DNA from: Ustilaginoidea virens
Taxonomy: Eukaryota; Ascomycota; Sordariomycetes; Hypocreales; Clavicipitaceae
Reading direction: 5' to 3'
Length of the DNA stretch: 64,000 nt
NCBI RefSeq assembly: GCF_000687475.1
Contig: NC_057317.1
Coordinates: 3,286,001-3,350,000, forward strand
Shown here: positions 34,561 through 45,205 of the stretch, in pieces
Layout: every line of letters begins with the position of its first letter
Position numbering within the stretch: position 1 is the first letter of the stretch
Made by a program: the position numbers and the translations under genes
The notes under the pieces: generated by a model
Database searches by the model: none
What the model was told of the DNA's origin: nothing
Seen by the model: the letters and a program-made list of their open reading frames with translations, nothing else

Positions 34561-36502
34561 AAAGGCGCCGGGGCGAGTTTCACAACGGCAGCAGAAGCTT
34601 CAGCTGGGTGACGGTGGATGAGTTAGGAGAGGTCGGCATCGAAAAGAACATTTAAAATGAACGACTACCTAGTAAAAAGTAAAAGGTGCGAAGAAAAGAA
34701 GCGACAAATGATGCTGCGGTGGGGCCGAAGTTGAACGGGAACCAGCGTCCGTCATGTGAGCGAACGGGCTGGTTGGTACATAGTACCTCGCCAGGTCAAG
34801 ATCAAGACGTTGAGCAAGGGACAGGGAGCAGTGTTTTGGGATCGAACCGACCGAACCGATCAAAGCTGTAGAGGAGCAGGTGATGGGTGCAGTCAGCTAG
34901 CTCATTGCAGGAGCTGGATCAAGAGCAAGCAGCTCGCAAAGCAGTTGGCCGAGGTGGCGAGTAGGAGTACCGGGAGGAAGGGCGCGAAGAACAGGATACC
35001 GTCATCAGTGAGCAGGCTGACTGAAGCAGGCGTTGAAACTAAGGTACCTAGTCGGTTGGCGGCATCGAGATGATGGGTGCGAGATCGAAAAGCGACGGGT
35101 GGACGGGAGGGCTGGAGAAACGCCCCAGTGGGGTAGGGCAGCCTGGTTTACCAGAAGACAACTAGCAGTGTTCGTCCGTGCGGATCACTCCGTAGTCCGA
35201 GAAGAAGATTGGAGTGGCAGCTGGCCCGGTGCGGCTGCTGGTGAGGCGAAGAAGGCCAAGTTGGCGCAAGAAGATGGAAGGGGCTCAGATGTTGGGTGAA
35301 ATTTGTAGAAATGGTGGGTGAATGTCGCCTTTCAACGTCAACGGTGCCTCTCTCTTCGTAGCTCCGGCCGCCTAGTACCTGCTAACATGAAAGTACATGT
35401 TCCTACCTACACCTAAGGTGCACCGAAAGTGTGACGCCACACAATGAGTGACTTTATTGGGTATTATATACTGCGATATAAGGAGGTAGGCACCTGGCAG
35501 GTGCCTAGCAACTCTGAAGTGTCTGCGACCTCCTACCTACCTCTAAGGTACCTAAGGTAGGTACCTACATGTATGTTCCTTTCCATTGACAGCACTGATG
35601 CACAGGTTTTGAGCGGGTCCCAGCGGCACACAAGATCTACAGTGTGTACAGTTCAGTTCAGTCTGTTCCCCGGCTCCCCTTGGCAAAAAAAAAAAAAAAA
35701 AAAAAAAAAGTGGGAGCAGAAATCATACGGATGACACCAGCCGCAGCAAAAGGAGGGAGACATGTCGAGTAAACCCTCTGCAGACTATGATTCAATATCC
35801 ATCTGTTGTAGACTTGAAAGGTAGCATGCGATCATTGCGATGCAGCTGCATGCATGTTTCTCCCAGCAAGTCGTGGGTGCCAAAAAGGTGATGGTTGGAG
35901 TGAGTGGGGGCTTTGTCTGTCACGTCAATGCTGGCTGGCATGGTTGGCACTTGACATGAATCGTCACTGCAGCGTTCCGCCTGGCCAATCATGCGCAGCC
36001 GGCTGTTGCAGGCGCTTAGAGATCCTGGTCCAGTCCTCTAATTGGACGGGGATGTGACAACTTGCTTGCGTCTGGTTCCCTTCGTCCACCAGTCCTGTTC
36101 ACCAGTTCACCCATTCCAAATCACGCTGCAGAAGTCGATGGTCCCCTTCTGGCCTGTTCCCCCGCGCAAGAGATGGACACCAGCGCCGGCTGCTTGCGAG
36201 GTCATGCCCCCCCCCCCGGCTTACGGCCCTTTAAATGGGTTGAACCTCCAGCATGCCATGCTTTCAAGCGGATGAAGTAGCCAAGGCGATAAAGTTCCGA
36301 CATACTCACTATGCAAGCCTAACCATTGCTCGACCTTCCAGACCAGCAGCTCTCAATGGGAGCGGATGAGTGAGGCTGGTTTCCTACCGATAAGCCATCG
36401 TTGGAGACAACACAACGAGCAACAAACGAGGCCAGTTCGCCCGGAAGCGATCCGACAAATCGAAGCGACATCGAGCCACGCACGCAACGCATCATTTCCA
36501 CC
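34561..36502. other. 1.9-kb divergent promoter region
   Basis: Lies between the histidine kinase gene (minus) and the four-helix membrane protein gene (plus). It contains a cluster of GGTACCTAC-type motifs at 35480-35580, a poly-A run at about 35686-35709, and a poly-C run at about 36207-36217. No coding gene seen. Confidence 0.6.
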
Positions 36503-37542
36503 ATGGGACTCACGACATTCACCCCCCGAGTATCCCGACCATACCCCATCCTCCGCCGGGTATGGCCCCGAATATCCAGAAAGGCGACGGCATGGCTCTT
36601 ACTCGTCGAATTTATCGGCCTAGTACCTATTCTCGTCATCTTCGGCCTCGCACAACCCGACATGTATAGATCAGACATGTGGGCAATCGGGTTCGCAAAC
36701 AAGCTCAATTCAAACCCAAACATGGTTCTCTATGCATACGCCAATTATCAGCCGTTGCCCAAGATTCCTCTCATCTGGTCACAAACGTGAGTCGACAGCG
36801 TCTGCCCCCGACAAATCAAAGTAAAACCCGCTCGTTTAGACCGTAATACGAGATGAATGATGAATGGATCGAGAAGGAACTAGAGCGCTAATTGTGCTAT
36901 TTGACAGTCTCACCGACTTCAACGTCGCCATATCCGTGACCTCGCTCTTTTTCCTTCTTGCCAAACTCATCGCGGTTATCATGAAGGTTTGGTACCCAGT
37001 CATTGCCGTCTTGGTCAACTGTTCCATGGTGGCTCTCTACACGGTCAGTACCTACGGTCAAATCGGACCAGATTATGCCGACCCTCGGTATCCCGCCCCG
37101 GCGGCATGGTACTTCCGACAAGGATGCCATCTGGCGCGGCAATACGGTAAATACAGAACATGCCAGATTGCCCAGGCATCACTCTTTATCACTCTCTACA
37201 TGCTGTGAGTATACTGCGAACCCCGGCTGAAATTTTGCACATTGAAAAAAAAAAAAATCGCACATTATAGGAAAAACCCCCAAGCTGATCCGCCGCCCTT
37301 GTAGCGTTGTCTATCTTCTCAATCTGGGGTTTGCGATGACTGCCATGTGGCCCAATCCGCGGAATGCCGGAGACGAGAACGAGGACGACCGAGGCTCCGA
37401 CAGCTCTGACCCCAAGGAACAAATCAACTGGGAGATGCATAGTTTCAAGTCACCCATGTCGCCCCGCGAGACGCCGTTCACTCCCAGGACGCAAGCTTTC
37501 CGCACTCTCGATCGGCAACTGCCTCCGCGGCAGCAATGTTAG
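36503..37542 (+). CDS. Uncharacterised membrane protein with four predicted helices
   Basis: Three exons are inferred: 36503-36786, 36908-37204 and 37305-37542, giving 272 aa. Introns are 121 and 100 bp, with GTGAGT donors and TTGACAG and TTGTAG acceptors; both joins keep frame (WSQTLTDFN and LYMLVVYLLN). The start has a strong context (CCACCATGG). Predicted membrane helices: WLLLVEFIGLVPILVIFGLA (about 33-52), ISVTSLFFLLAKLIAVIMKV (about 102-121), VIAVLVNCSMVALYTVSTYG (about 126-145), and ITLYMLVVYLLNLGFAMTAM, which spans the second exon join (about 188-207). The C-terminal ~65 residues are acidic then Ser/Pro/Thr-rich (SPMSPRETPFTPRT), so cytosolic and possibly phosphorylated. I do not recognise the family; the four-helix layout resembles MARVEL-like proteins only in topology. 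Confidence 0.75.
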
Positions 37543-38624
37543 CAGCATGCGCACATGTATCACGACTGGACCTCGACCCCGCCTCGAATGACGCACTGTG
37601 GCTGCGATAAAAGGGCACGTGAAGTGGCAAGGAATGCCTATGCCAGCGAGTGAGGCGAGGGGGGGTGAAATTCTTCTTTCTCTATTTATTCATCAAAATT
37701 ATTTCTCCCTCATCTTGGCGGATAGAAGGCATACAATATGCAGACATGGTGGGTTAGCGAGCAAGAAGGCGAACCTACCTACCGCTTTATGAAACGTATC
37801 GGAAAAAACCATTATCGGTATTTCCTTATTTACATGTCTACTAGACGACTATATTATTTGTCCGCATGGGGAAAGATGCCATGACAAAGTCCATGTCAGT
37901 GTTGGAAGGGAAAAAAGAGGGGAAAAAAAAGAAAAAAACTCAAACTCAGACTCAAACTCTGCAAACAAGATGTGAAATGCTGTCACTCTGATCCATAAAT
38001 ACAGATAGTCACTCCTTTGATGCTTCTCTTCCTTACCAGGTGGTCGACCTACCGACCTCCCAAGTACCTCCTGCACCTTGACGGGGTTTGTGTGAAATGG
38101 TCTGGTTACTCGGCGCCATGTCTGGTACGTATCGGCCTAGTAGGCGGCCCACCACTTGACCGCTTCTCTGTGGCGCTAGGCCACCGTATCCGTCGACAGC
38201 GATAACAGATAACACCTCTTCAGCGGGGTCCACCTTCGATCAAAATACAGATAAGTTTCGGAAAGACGAAAAAGACGGTACAAAATATAGAATAGGCCGC
38301 GATAAGTTGAGAGAAGCGGAGGTATCTAGTATTTGCTTCTTCTTCTCCTTATTCTCCTTCTTCTTGGATCTGTTTATTTATTTATTTTTTTTCCTTTTTA
38401 TCGCTTTTGGGCATTTTGTCCGTGGTGGGCTCTACGTTCCTCCTCCTCCACCTGGCGGGCCTGGCCAGGCCTACAGGGGGCGACATGATCGTCACTTGTC
38501 GGTCAACGCCAGAGCTCTCCCCTCCCTCCCTCCCTCCCTCCTCCCCGCAAATTTACCCCAGCCAGCAACACCGGTTTGTGCCTTGCACTATTTAATACAT
38601 TGCCTGCACTGTCGCGCACCTCAA
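37543..38624. other. Intergenic region
   Basis: The 3' flank of the membrane-protein gene and the promoter side of the SSADH gene, both on the plus strand. It holds A/AAAAG-rich and CAAACT-type short repeats near 37915-37965 and T-rich tracts near 38330-38400. No coding gene seen. Confidence 0.6.
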
Positions 38625-40585
38625 ATGGCATTGCTGCAGAGACTGGCAGCCCCGACGTTACGGTCGCGCTTCTCCCCAGTACTTTCACTGATTATATCAA
38701 GACAGGCTTCTACTATGCCCCCTCAGGTATAGAGCCTTCTTCCCTCTTGATACCTTGCAGCAGCCGTCAATACATGGATGACATGCTTGGACGGTACGAA
38801 TGACGGTCCAATTTCTTGCTGACTTGAAAGAACAGTTGAAGGATCCGTCGCTGCTGAAGCACAACGTTGCTTATATCAACGGTGAATGGAGACCAGCCAC
38901 GTCGGGGGAGACTTTCGAAGTCAATGGTACGATTCCAGCATGCGCGTCTTTGGCCACAACTGCAACTGCAACTGCAACTGCAGCTGCAAAACTGGCCGGG
39001 AAGAAAAGGTGCTCTCACTCACTCACCAAGCGTAGATCCCTCCACTGGGAAACTCATCGGTACCTGCGCTGAATGCGACGCCCAAGACACAAGATCTGCC
39101 ATCAAGGCTGCCGCCGATGCCTTCCCCGCCTTCCGCAGCCTCACCGGCCGTCAGCGCGCCAAGCTGCTGCGCAAGTGGTACGATTTGATGGTGGAAAACG
39201 CCGACGATATCGCCACGCTCATTACCTGGGAGAACGGCAAGCCGGTTGTCGAGGCAAAGGGCGAGGCGGCATATGCTGCCAACTTCTTTGAGTGGTTCAG
39301 TGAGGAAGCTCCGAGGACATATGGCGACACGATTCCCGCAACCGTCCCTGGAAATCGCGTGTGGACAATCAAGGAGCCTGTTGGTGTTTGTGGGCTCATT
39401 ACTCCGTACGTTGCGTTCCGGGGAGACACTGCTTTCCTCGAGGCACCGCTTTGCTTTGCTTTGCTTTGCTTTGCTTTGCTTTGCTTTGCTTTGCTTTGCT
39501 TTGCTTTGCTTTTCTTTTCTTTTCTTGCTTCTACCCCCCCAGGGCCATTTCGCGGGCTGACAGCTTCAAGATGGAACTTCCCCGCTGCCATGATTACTCG
39601 AAAAGTCGCGCCCGCTTTGGCTGCAGGATGCACCGTTGTCTGCAAAGCTCCTGGCGAAACACCCTACACTGCGCTGGCTGTTGCCGAGCTGGGTCACCGG
39701 GCAGGCATCCCGAAAGGCGTCGTCAACGTCATCACCACTTCGGCCAACACGCCGGAGATTGGCGAGGTGCTCACAACCGATCCAACCATAAAGAAGGTTT
39801 CCTTCACTGGCTCCACCGCAGTTGGCAAGCTTTTGATGAAGCAGTCCTCCGGTACGCTGAAGAAGCTGTCGTTGGAGCTTGGCGGGAACGCGCCCTTTAT
39901 CGTTTTCGATGACGCCGACGTCGACACCGCCGTTGCTGGCGCCATTGCTTCCAAATTCCGCGGCACGGGCCAGACCTGTGTTTGCGCCAACCGTCTCTAC
40001 GTTCAACGGGGCGTCTACGAGGAGTTTGTCGGCAAGTTTACCGAAAAGGTGAAGGCTTTCAAGGTGGGCAACGGTTTCGACGACGGCACCACTCACGGCC
40101 CGATGATCCACGACCGAGCCGTGCTCAAGGCAGAGGCTCATGTCAGGGACGCCGAGTCCAAGGGGGGCCGGGTGCTCATCGGCGGTCAGAAGCTGCCCGA
40201 CCTGGGTGCCAACTTTTTCCAGCCAACCGTCATCCGTGACATGACTGCACACATGGCCATGGCTACGGAGGAGACGTTTGGCCCCGTGGCCGGCATATTC
40301 CCCTTTGACACTGAAGCCGAGGTCGTCGCGTTGGCCAACAAAGTGCAGGTGGGCCTGGCCGGATACTTTTTCTCCCGGGATCTGCAGCGTGTGCACCGGG
40401 TGGCTGAGGCGCTGGAAGTCGGCATGGTCGGCGTCAACACCGGAATCATTTCTGACCCGGCGGCTCCGTTTGGCGGAGTCAAGGAGAGCGGGTTTGGCCG
40501 CGAAGGGTCCAAGTATGGCATTGGCGAGTACCAGGTTACCAAGATGATAACGTACGGTGGCATGGGGCAGCCTCTGCAGAGCTAG
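38625..40585 (+). CDS. uga2: Succinate-semialdehyde dehydrogenase
   Basis: Oxidises succinic semialdehyde to succinate with NAD(P)+, the last step of the GABA shunt. Four exons are inferred: 38625-38726, 38836-38926, 39036-39405 and 39571-40585, giving 525 aa. All joins keep frame: PPQLKDPSLL, FEVNDPSTGK, LITPWNFPAA. The N-terminus MALLQRLAAPTLRSRFSPVL looks like a mitochondrial presequence; a second Met (MPPQLKD) could start a cytosolic form. Family motifs are present: WNFPAAMITRK, the cofactor site FTGSTAVGK, catalytic Glu290 (LELGGNAP) and nucleophile Cys324 in GQTCVCANR. Cys326, two residues on, is the partner of the redox switch described for mammalian SSADH. GGVKESGFGREGSKYGIGEY closes the family signature. 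Introns 2 and 3 contain tandem repeats. Confidence 0.95.
39449..39525 (+). repeat. (GCTTT)n repeat inside SSADH intron 3
   Basis: About thirteen GCTTT units followed by TTTTC units, within the 165-bp intron 39406-39570. In the frame of the upstream exon it reads as repeated CFALL with no stop codon. Confidence 0.95.
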
Positions 40586-40635
40586 GCTGTGCGAGGAAGC
40601 CATTGGGTGTATAAAGATGAAACGTACAAAAAAAA

Positions 40636-40693
<58 letters not shown>

Positions 40694-41179
40694 CGGCATC
40701 GGGACAAGTCTTGATGGGCTTGTGGCTGTCCCTCTCCGTGTAGAGATGTCAACCTGCACCTCGGCCGCCTTGTTCGCTGCCGCGGGCTTCGCTTCTGACT
40801 GCGAAGCAGAAGCCATTCATCTACGAGGAACCAACCATGCACCATGACTCCCCTCCACTTGACTTGTTTTGCCCCCCCGGTGACATGCAAACCCTCGGCG
40901 AGCAAGGATTGGTTAGCCATCAGGTCGCGCAGAAAGAGACCGAAGCACATCAAACCGTATAGACCGTAGCTTGTACAACATGGCTACGAAGGCGAAAAGG
41001 AAAAGAAAAAGGAAAAGGGGGGAGGGAGTCGGGGGCCCTGATGGGAGAAACGAAACGCGAAGACGGAAGGCCGTACGTACACACTGTCTCTTGCCAATTC
41101 ACGGCGTTTCCGCTGGGAACAGCGATGGCACCTTGACGTGTTGTCTATAGTCATGAATAGAGGCTCTCGTTTCACATCT
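40586..41179. other. Intergenic region
   Basis: The 3' flank of the SSADH gene and 5' flank of the tRNA-Val gene. Apart from the (CA)n run listed separately it holds an A/G-rich patch near 40993-41025. No coding gene seen. Confidence 0.6.
40637..40687. repeat. (CA)n microsatellite
   Basis: About twenty-five CA dinucleotides, starting some 50 bp after the SSADH stop codon, so probably in the 3' untranslated region. Confidence 0.95.
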
Positions 41180-41295
41180 GTCCGTATGGTGTAGTGGTAG
41201 CATCATTGCCTTACATTGGCTAGGTCAATCCTGCGATTGACGAGTAGACGCTGGCGGAACGCAAGAGGTCCCAGGTTCGAACCCTGGTACGGACA
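41180..41295 (+). tRNA. tRNA-Val (anticodon UAC) with a 44-bp intron
   Basis: The acceptor stem GTCCGTA pairs with TACGGAC and is followed by discriminator A. The D arm is GTGT AGTGGTA GCAT (two wobble pairs). The anticodon arm is TTGC CTTACAC GCAA once an intron is removed after the base 3' to the anticodon. The T arm is CCAGG TTCGAAC CCTGG. The intron is 41216-41259, at the canonical 37/38 position, leaving 72 nt including the discriminator. The anticodon TAC (41212-41214) reads GTA. An A27-G43 mismatch sits at the top of the anticodon stem, and the intron boundary could shift by one base. The internal B-box GGTTCGAACC is intact. Confidence 0.93.
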
Positions 41296-41762
41296 ATTTT
41301 GTTTGACGCTTTTTTTTTTCTTGCCCCTTTTATTTGGCTCTCTATATTTATCAATCAATCAACAACCTGCAGAAGAATATATCAAGCAAGCAAGGCGTTT
41401 TGTTGGTTGGGTGGGTATTGACGCGAACGAAGCTGAGCTGGTTTATTCATTTTGACTACTTTTCCCCCGTTTTAGCACCGTTGATGCTGCGCACTGCGAG
41501 GCAGAGCCTCAGGAAGCCTCTCGTAAGCACAACATCTGCTGATTGATGATGATGGATGCCCCTTGCTTGCTTCGTTTGGCCTGCCCTCCGTCGACAAGCT
41601 CACAAGCTCACGTGGCTCGGCATCTAGCACGGACGGACGCACTGGGCAGCCTCCGCAGCCAAGTCCCGCCGCTCCTTCACCGCCCGCCGCCGCCTTTTCC
41701 AACTGCCAAACCTGACATTACATTGAACCTAGAGCTCTCTCCAAACCTCCCACCCACGCGCC
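41296..41762. other. Intergenic region between tRNA-Val and the recycling factor gene
   Basis: A poly-T run at 41311-41320, directly after the tRNA, is a plausible RNA polymerase III terminator. The rest is the promoter side of the recycling-factor gene. No coding gene seen. Confidence 0.6.
41311..41320 (+). terminator. Poly-T terminator of tRNA-Val
   Basis: A run of nine or ten T about 15 bp after the mature 3' end of the tRNA. A T-run is the standard RNA polymerase III stop signal. An earlier TTTT at about 41297-41300 could also serve. Confidence 0.7.
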
Positions 41763-42650
41763 ATGGCCCAATGCACCCCGAGCAGCATCCTCCGGCGCGC
41801 GCTCCGCCTCGCCACCCCAGTTGAACGGTTCGCCACCCCCCTGAAACCCTTGGAGAAAAAGAAGAAAAGAAAAAGAAAAAAAAACCAACGTGCCATGCTA
41901 ACCCGACTAACCCCCTTCTCTTGGCCCAGCCGCGTCCCCCACCGACCGCTGCACGCCTCCCCCCCCTTCCTGAAGAAGCGCCGCATCGCGCCGGCGGCCA
42001 ACTCGCCCCCTCGGCCGGGCCAGACCCCCCCCCGCAGCGGCAGCGGCAGCGGCAGCGGCACGGGCTGCGACCCGGACCCCGAGAACCCGCTGGACCTGTC
42101 GGCGCTGCGGGCCGCGTACGCCCCCCTCGACGCGCACTTCCGGGCGCAGCTGCAGACGGTCCTGCACGGCGGGCGCTTCGACCCCAGCAGCCTCGGGGCG
42201 CTGCCCGTGGCGGTCAAGTCGGCCGGCGCGGCGGAGACGTTCCCCCTCCGCGAGCTGGCGCAGGTGGTGCCGCGGCCGGGGCGCGCCGTCTCGCTGCTCG
42301 TCCACGAGAGGGCCTTTGTCAAGCCCATCATGTCGGCGGTCCAGGCCAGCCGCGAGTTCAACCAGCAGCCGCAGCGGGGCGACAGCGACCTCGAGCTGCT
42401 CATGCGGGTGGAGCCGGAGCGCCGGGAGGACCTCGTCCGCAGGGTCAGGGACAACACCCAGGCGTGGAAGGACAGGGTGCGCCAGGCGAGGGCGCGGCAC
42501 GACAAGGCGCTCAAGGCGTGGCTGAAGGACGGCACCGTGCTCCCGGACGTGGTGAGGAGGGCCGAGCGGGAGGTGCAGCGGGCGCAGGATGCCAAGATGC
42601 GCGAGATTGAGGCCGAGGAGGCCACGGGCCTGAAGCAGCTCGAGAGGTGA
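41763..42650 (+). CDS. rrf1: Mitochondrial ribosome recycling factor
   Basis: Splits mitoribosomes after termination. The open frame gives 295 aa from ATG 41763 (context CGCCATGG). The recycling-factor core runs from about residue 105: LDLSALRAAYAPLDAHFRAQ, GALPVAVKSA, FPLRELAQVVPRPGRAVSLL, HERAFVKPIMSAV and the helical RVEPERREDLVRRVRDN, ending in a long charged helix. The N-terminus has a presequence-like segment (SSILRRALRLATPVERFATP) but then an odd basic tract (KPLEKKKKRKRKKNQRA). That tract may be an unspliced or cryptic 102-bp intron at 41828-41929: it ends in CTAAC twice and CTTGGCCCAG and keeps frame if removed, although its GTTCGC donor is weak. An alternative start is ATG 41895. 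The next gene is convergent. Confidence 0.88.
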   Translation: MAQCTPSSILRRALRLATPVERFATPLKPLEKKKKRKRKKNQRAMLTRLTPFSWPSRVPHRPLHASPPFLKKRRIAPAANSPPRPGQTPPRSGSGSGSGTGCDPDPENPLDLSALRAAYAPLDAHFRAQLQTVLHGGRFDPSSLGALPVAVKSAGAAETFPLRELAQVVPRPGRAVSLLVHERAFVKPIMSAVQASREFNQQPQRGDSDLELLMRVEPERREDLVRRVRDNTQAWKDRVRQARARHDKALKAWLKDGTVLPDVVRRAEREVQRAQDAKMREIEAEEATGLKQLER

Positions 42651-42899
42651 CGACGGACGTGTGTGTCTTTGTGGTCTTTGTGGTCTTTGTTTAGTTGCCG
42701 TTTTGCATCAGGGGCATCCACCCATCGCATCCATCATCTTCAACGGAGGACATGATGGATATGGATGAATGAATGGCTGCTCTGCTCTACTTTACATTAC
42801 ATACATACACATAACTACATACATGCATGCATGAACACGCACCACCTTGGGCTTGTGATCAGCACACACGTATGGATAATGAAACCCCTTTCCGCCCGT

Positions 42900-44222
42900 T
42901 TACACGGCACTCTTGACTCTCATACCGCTGCCCCCCTGGCCAGCCTTGCCGGCCTTCCCAACCAGCGACGCCAACTTGCTCTCGAACTTGTCCACGTCCT
43001 TCTTGGTCCACGTCTCCGCCCTCAGATGCCACGCCCTGGCGATGCCCACCGGCGCCGTCGCAAACGCCGTCTTTTCGCGCTCCCCCAGCACGGCCTGCTC
43101 AAAGATGACTTTTCGAACAGACTCTTCCGCGTCGCTCACAGCGACGGGCTCCTTGTCACCCTCGCCACCGCCCTTGTCGGCCTGCGCGTCCTGCTGCTTG
43201 CGCTGCAGATGCTGCAGATGCTGCCGCGCAGCCTCCTTGCTCCTCACGTCGGCAAAGAACCTCACGCCGTGGGCCTCCAGATCCGCGACGTAGCTGCCCG
43301 CCTGCAGGTCCTGCGGCGTGCCGACCGGGTCCGCCGCCCCCAGGACGCTCAGGCTCTGCAGAACCGCGGCCTTCCGCCCCGCCTCGCTGGTCGGAACGGC
43401 CGGCGCAAAGGCCTCGAGCGAGCCGGGCGTCAGGCTGGGCTGGAACGTTGTCGGGGTGCCGAACCGCATCTCCGTGTCGAACTGCTCTTCGTAGGGGTCC
43501 AGGGTCTCGAAAGGATCCTGCTTCTTGCCAAGCTTGGCGGCGTCCGGGGCGGGCTCGTCCTTGTCTGGCTGGCGTCCCTTGGCGCCTGCGATACGCCTGC
43601 CTCTTGGACCGCCGCCTCCTCGTCCCCTGGCCCGAGCGGCCGACCCTCTTGCTCCGGATCCAGGGGCGCCCGCGAAACGGGTGAAGCGGCTGCCGGGGGC
43701 AAAGGACCGGCCCTCGCGAGGTTGGCCCGGGCTCGCCGCGCCAGCTTGGCCGCCTCCTCGTCCGCGGAAGGCGCCCCGTCCTCGCGTCCCCAACCCCCGC
43801 GGCAGGCTCCGCACGTCAATCACAGCGGGCCGGGAGGCAGACGCGGGTCCTCCTGCCTGAGGCGCGGCCCTGTGCACGAGCGGCGAGACGCCTCTGTTCT
43901 TCAGGAGGGAATTGATCTCGCTTGCCGCAGCTCTCGTCCGTTGGCGAAGGGAGGGCCTCGAGCTGGCGTTGGGGGCGTCGTTGCCATCACCCAGCAGCGA
44001 CTGAGACGAGGAAAAGTCGCGAAAATAGTTTCCGAGTGCGTGAGCAGTCTTGTAGGCCTCTGGCCTGGCTCGGGCGCATGCCGAGTGCAGGGCTTGAGGA
44101 TTCATGACCGCTTGGACGGTGATGGGAGCAGAACTCGTTGGGGTTGCTGGCAACGGCAAGCAACAAGAGCAAGCAGCTATCAACAAACCCGAATTTCTGC
44201 CGCTGCTAGCTGCATTGGGCAA
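42900..44222 (-). CDS. Uncharacterised RG-rich protein, probably mitochondrial
   Basis: One exon of 440 aa from ATG 44222. A second in-frame ATG at 44105 gives 401 aa beginning MNPQALHSACARARPEAYKT, which is rich in Ala and Arg with no early acidic residue except one Glu, like a mitochondrial presequence, and may be the true start. A conserved-looking segment follows (ALGNYFRDFSSSQSLLGDGN; EINSLLKNRGVSPLVHRA). The middle (about 140-230) is Gly/Arg-rich (RGRGAFRGRGGG), a pattern typical of RNA-binding or methylated proteins. The C-terminal third looks globular (VRKVIFEQAVLGEREKTAFA; GIARAWHLRAETWTKKDVDK). I do not recognise the family. It faces the recycling-factor gene tail-to-tail with about 250 bp between them. 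Confidence 0.7.
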   Translation of the reverse strand: MPNAASSGRNSGLLIAACSCCLPLPATPTSSAPITVQAVMNPQALHSACARARPEAYKTAHALGNYFRDFSSSQSLLGDGNDAPNASSRPSLRQRTRAAASEINSLLKNRGVSPLVHRAAPQAGGPASASRPAVIDVRSLPRGLGTRGRGAFRGRGGGQAGAASPGQPREGRSFAPGSRFTRFAGAPGSGARGSAARARGRGGGGPRGRRIAGAKGRQPDKDEPAPDAAKLGKKQDPFETLDPYEEQFDTEMRFGTPTTFQPSLTPGSLEAFAPAVPTSEAGRKAAVLQSLSVLGAADPVGTPQDLQAGSYVADLEAHGVRFFADVRSKEAARQHLQHLQRKQQDAQADKGGGEGDKEPVAVSDAEESVRKVIFEQAVLGEREKTAFATAPVGIARAWHLRAETWTKKDVDKFESKLASLVGKAGKAGQGGSGMRVKSAV

Positions 44223-45205
44223 GCGGTCACCGTCAGTGAAAAGTCTTCTTCACCACCAAAAAAATAGCGAAGAAATAAAAAATAAACTCTGGCCCCGACC
44301 GAATGGCAGCGAAGGGCTGTTGCATCACATGAAATCAAATGGGGGAAAAAAAAAAAAAAGGTCACATCCGCCAAGACGCATGTCGACAGACTCTTTGTTG
44401 CCAGACCAAAACAGCGCAAAGCAATTTGTCACGCCACAAGGCCTAAGCCTGTTACTCCAGACTCCTCCATCGCCAACAGCCCGCTCTTCGCGAGGCAAGC
44501 CCATGTCTCACGTATCCCCCCTCTTCCTGTAAAATCTAAACTGCTAATGCATTCATGCCCAGGCAGGTATTGTGCGGGAGATGAGCATCGAATCAACTAT
44601 TACACAACTTCTCAACGCCTGGACATACCAAGCCGTCCCACCCTCCACTCAAACTGGAAACGAGCAATGGGTCTAATCCACCCACGTCAACACCCCCCCA
44701 ACCTTGTTGAATTCTCCAAAGACTCTAGCAAGTGAGCTTTGACAGCTCCTTGCAGTGGTCCCGATGTATCCTTTGATTAAAACACCAAAGTAGTGATAGA
44801 GGCATGTGACTCCACGACCATTCCAGGTCTAGAGTAACAAAAGCCTTCCCAATCTCTCCAAGGGATTTCAAAAAGAATGGAATGAAGCTGCGGCATTTTC
44901 AACCATAGGTCTTTCCTCGGCTTCCCATCAATTTCGATAATCAGGCGAGATGGGGTTGACGGAACAGACAGCCGTATGTCCATTTCGGGGCATACAAAAG
45001 ACACCATTCCAGTTTTCCCGTGACAAAATCGATAACCTCCGTTTCCGCTCCCCCGGTGCTAAGAAAACCTCGACATGGTTTGCGGGTGCTGCCGGATTCC
45101 GAATGTTGCTCGATCGAAGGTGGTGAGATGCCCTAAGGCACACTCTGCGGCTGTACGCTTGCGGGCTTTTTTTTTTTGAGGCGGAGGAGGGGTGGACCAG
45201 GTTGG
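44223..45205. other. Intergenic region between two minus-strand genes
   Basis: Promoter side of the RG-rich gene and 3' flank of the phosphatase gene. It has an A run at about 44346-44359 and a T run at about 45167-45177. Short ORFs only; no gene seen. Confidence 0.6.
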
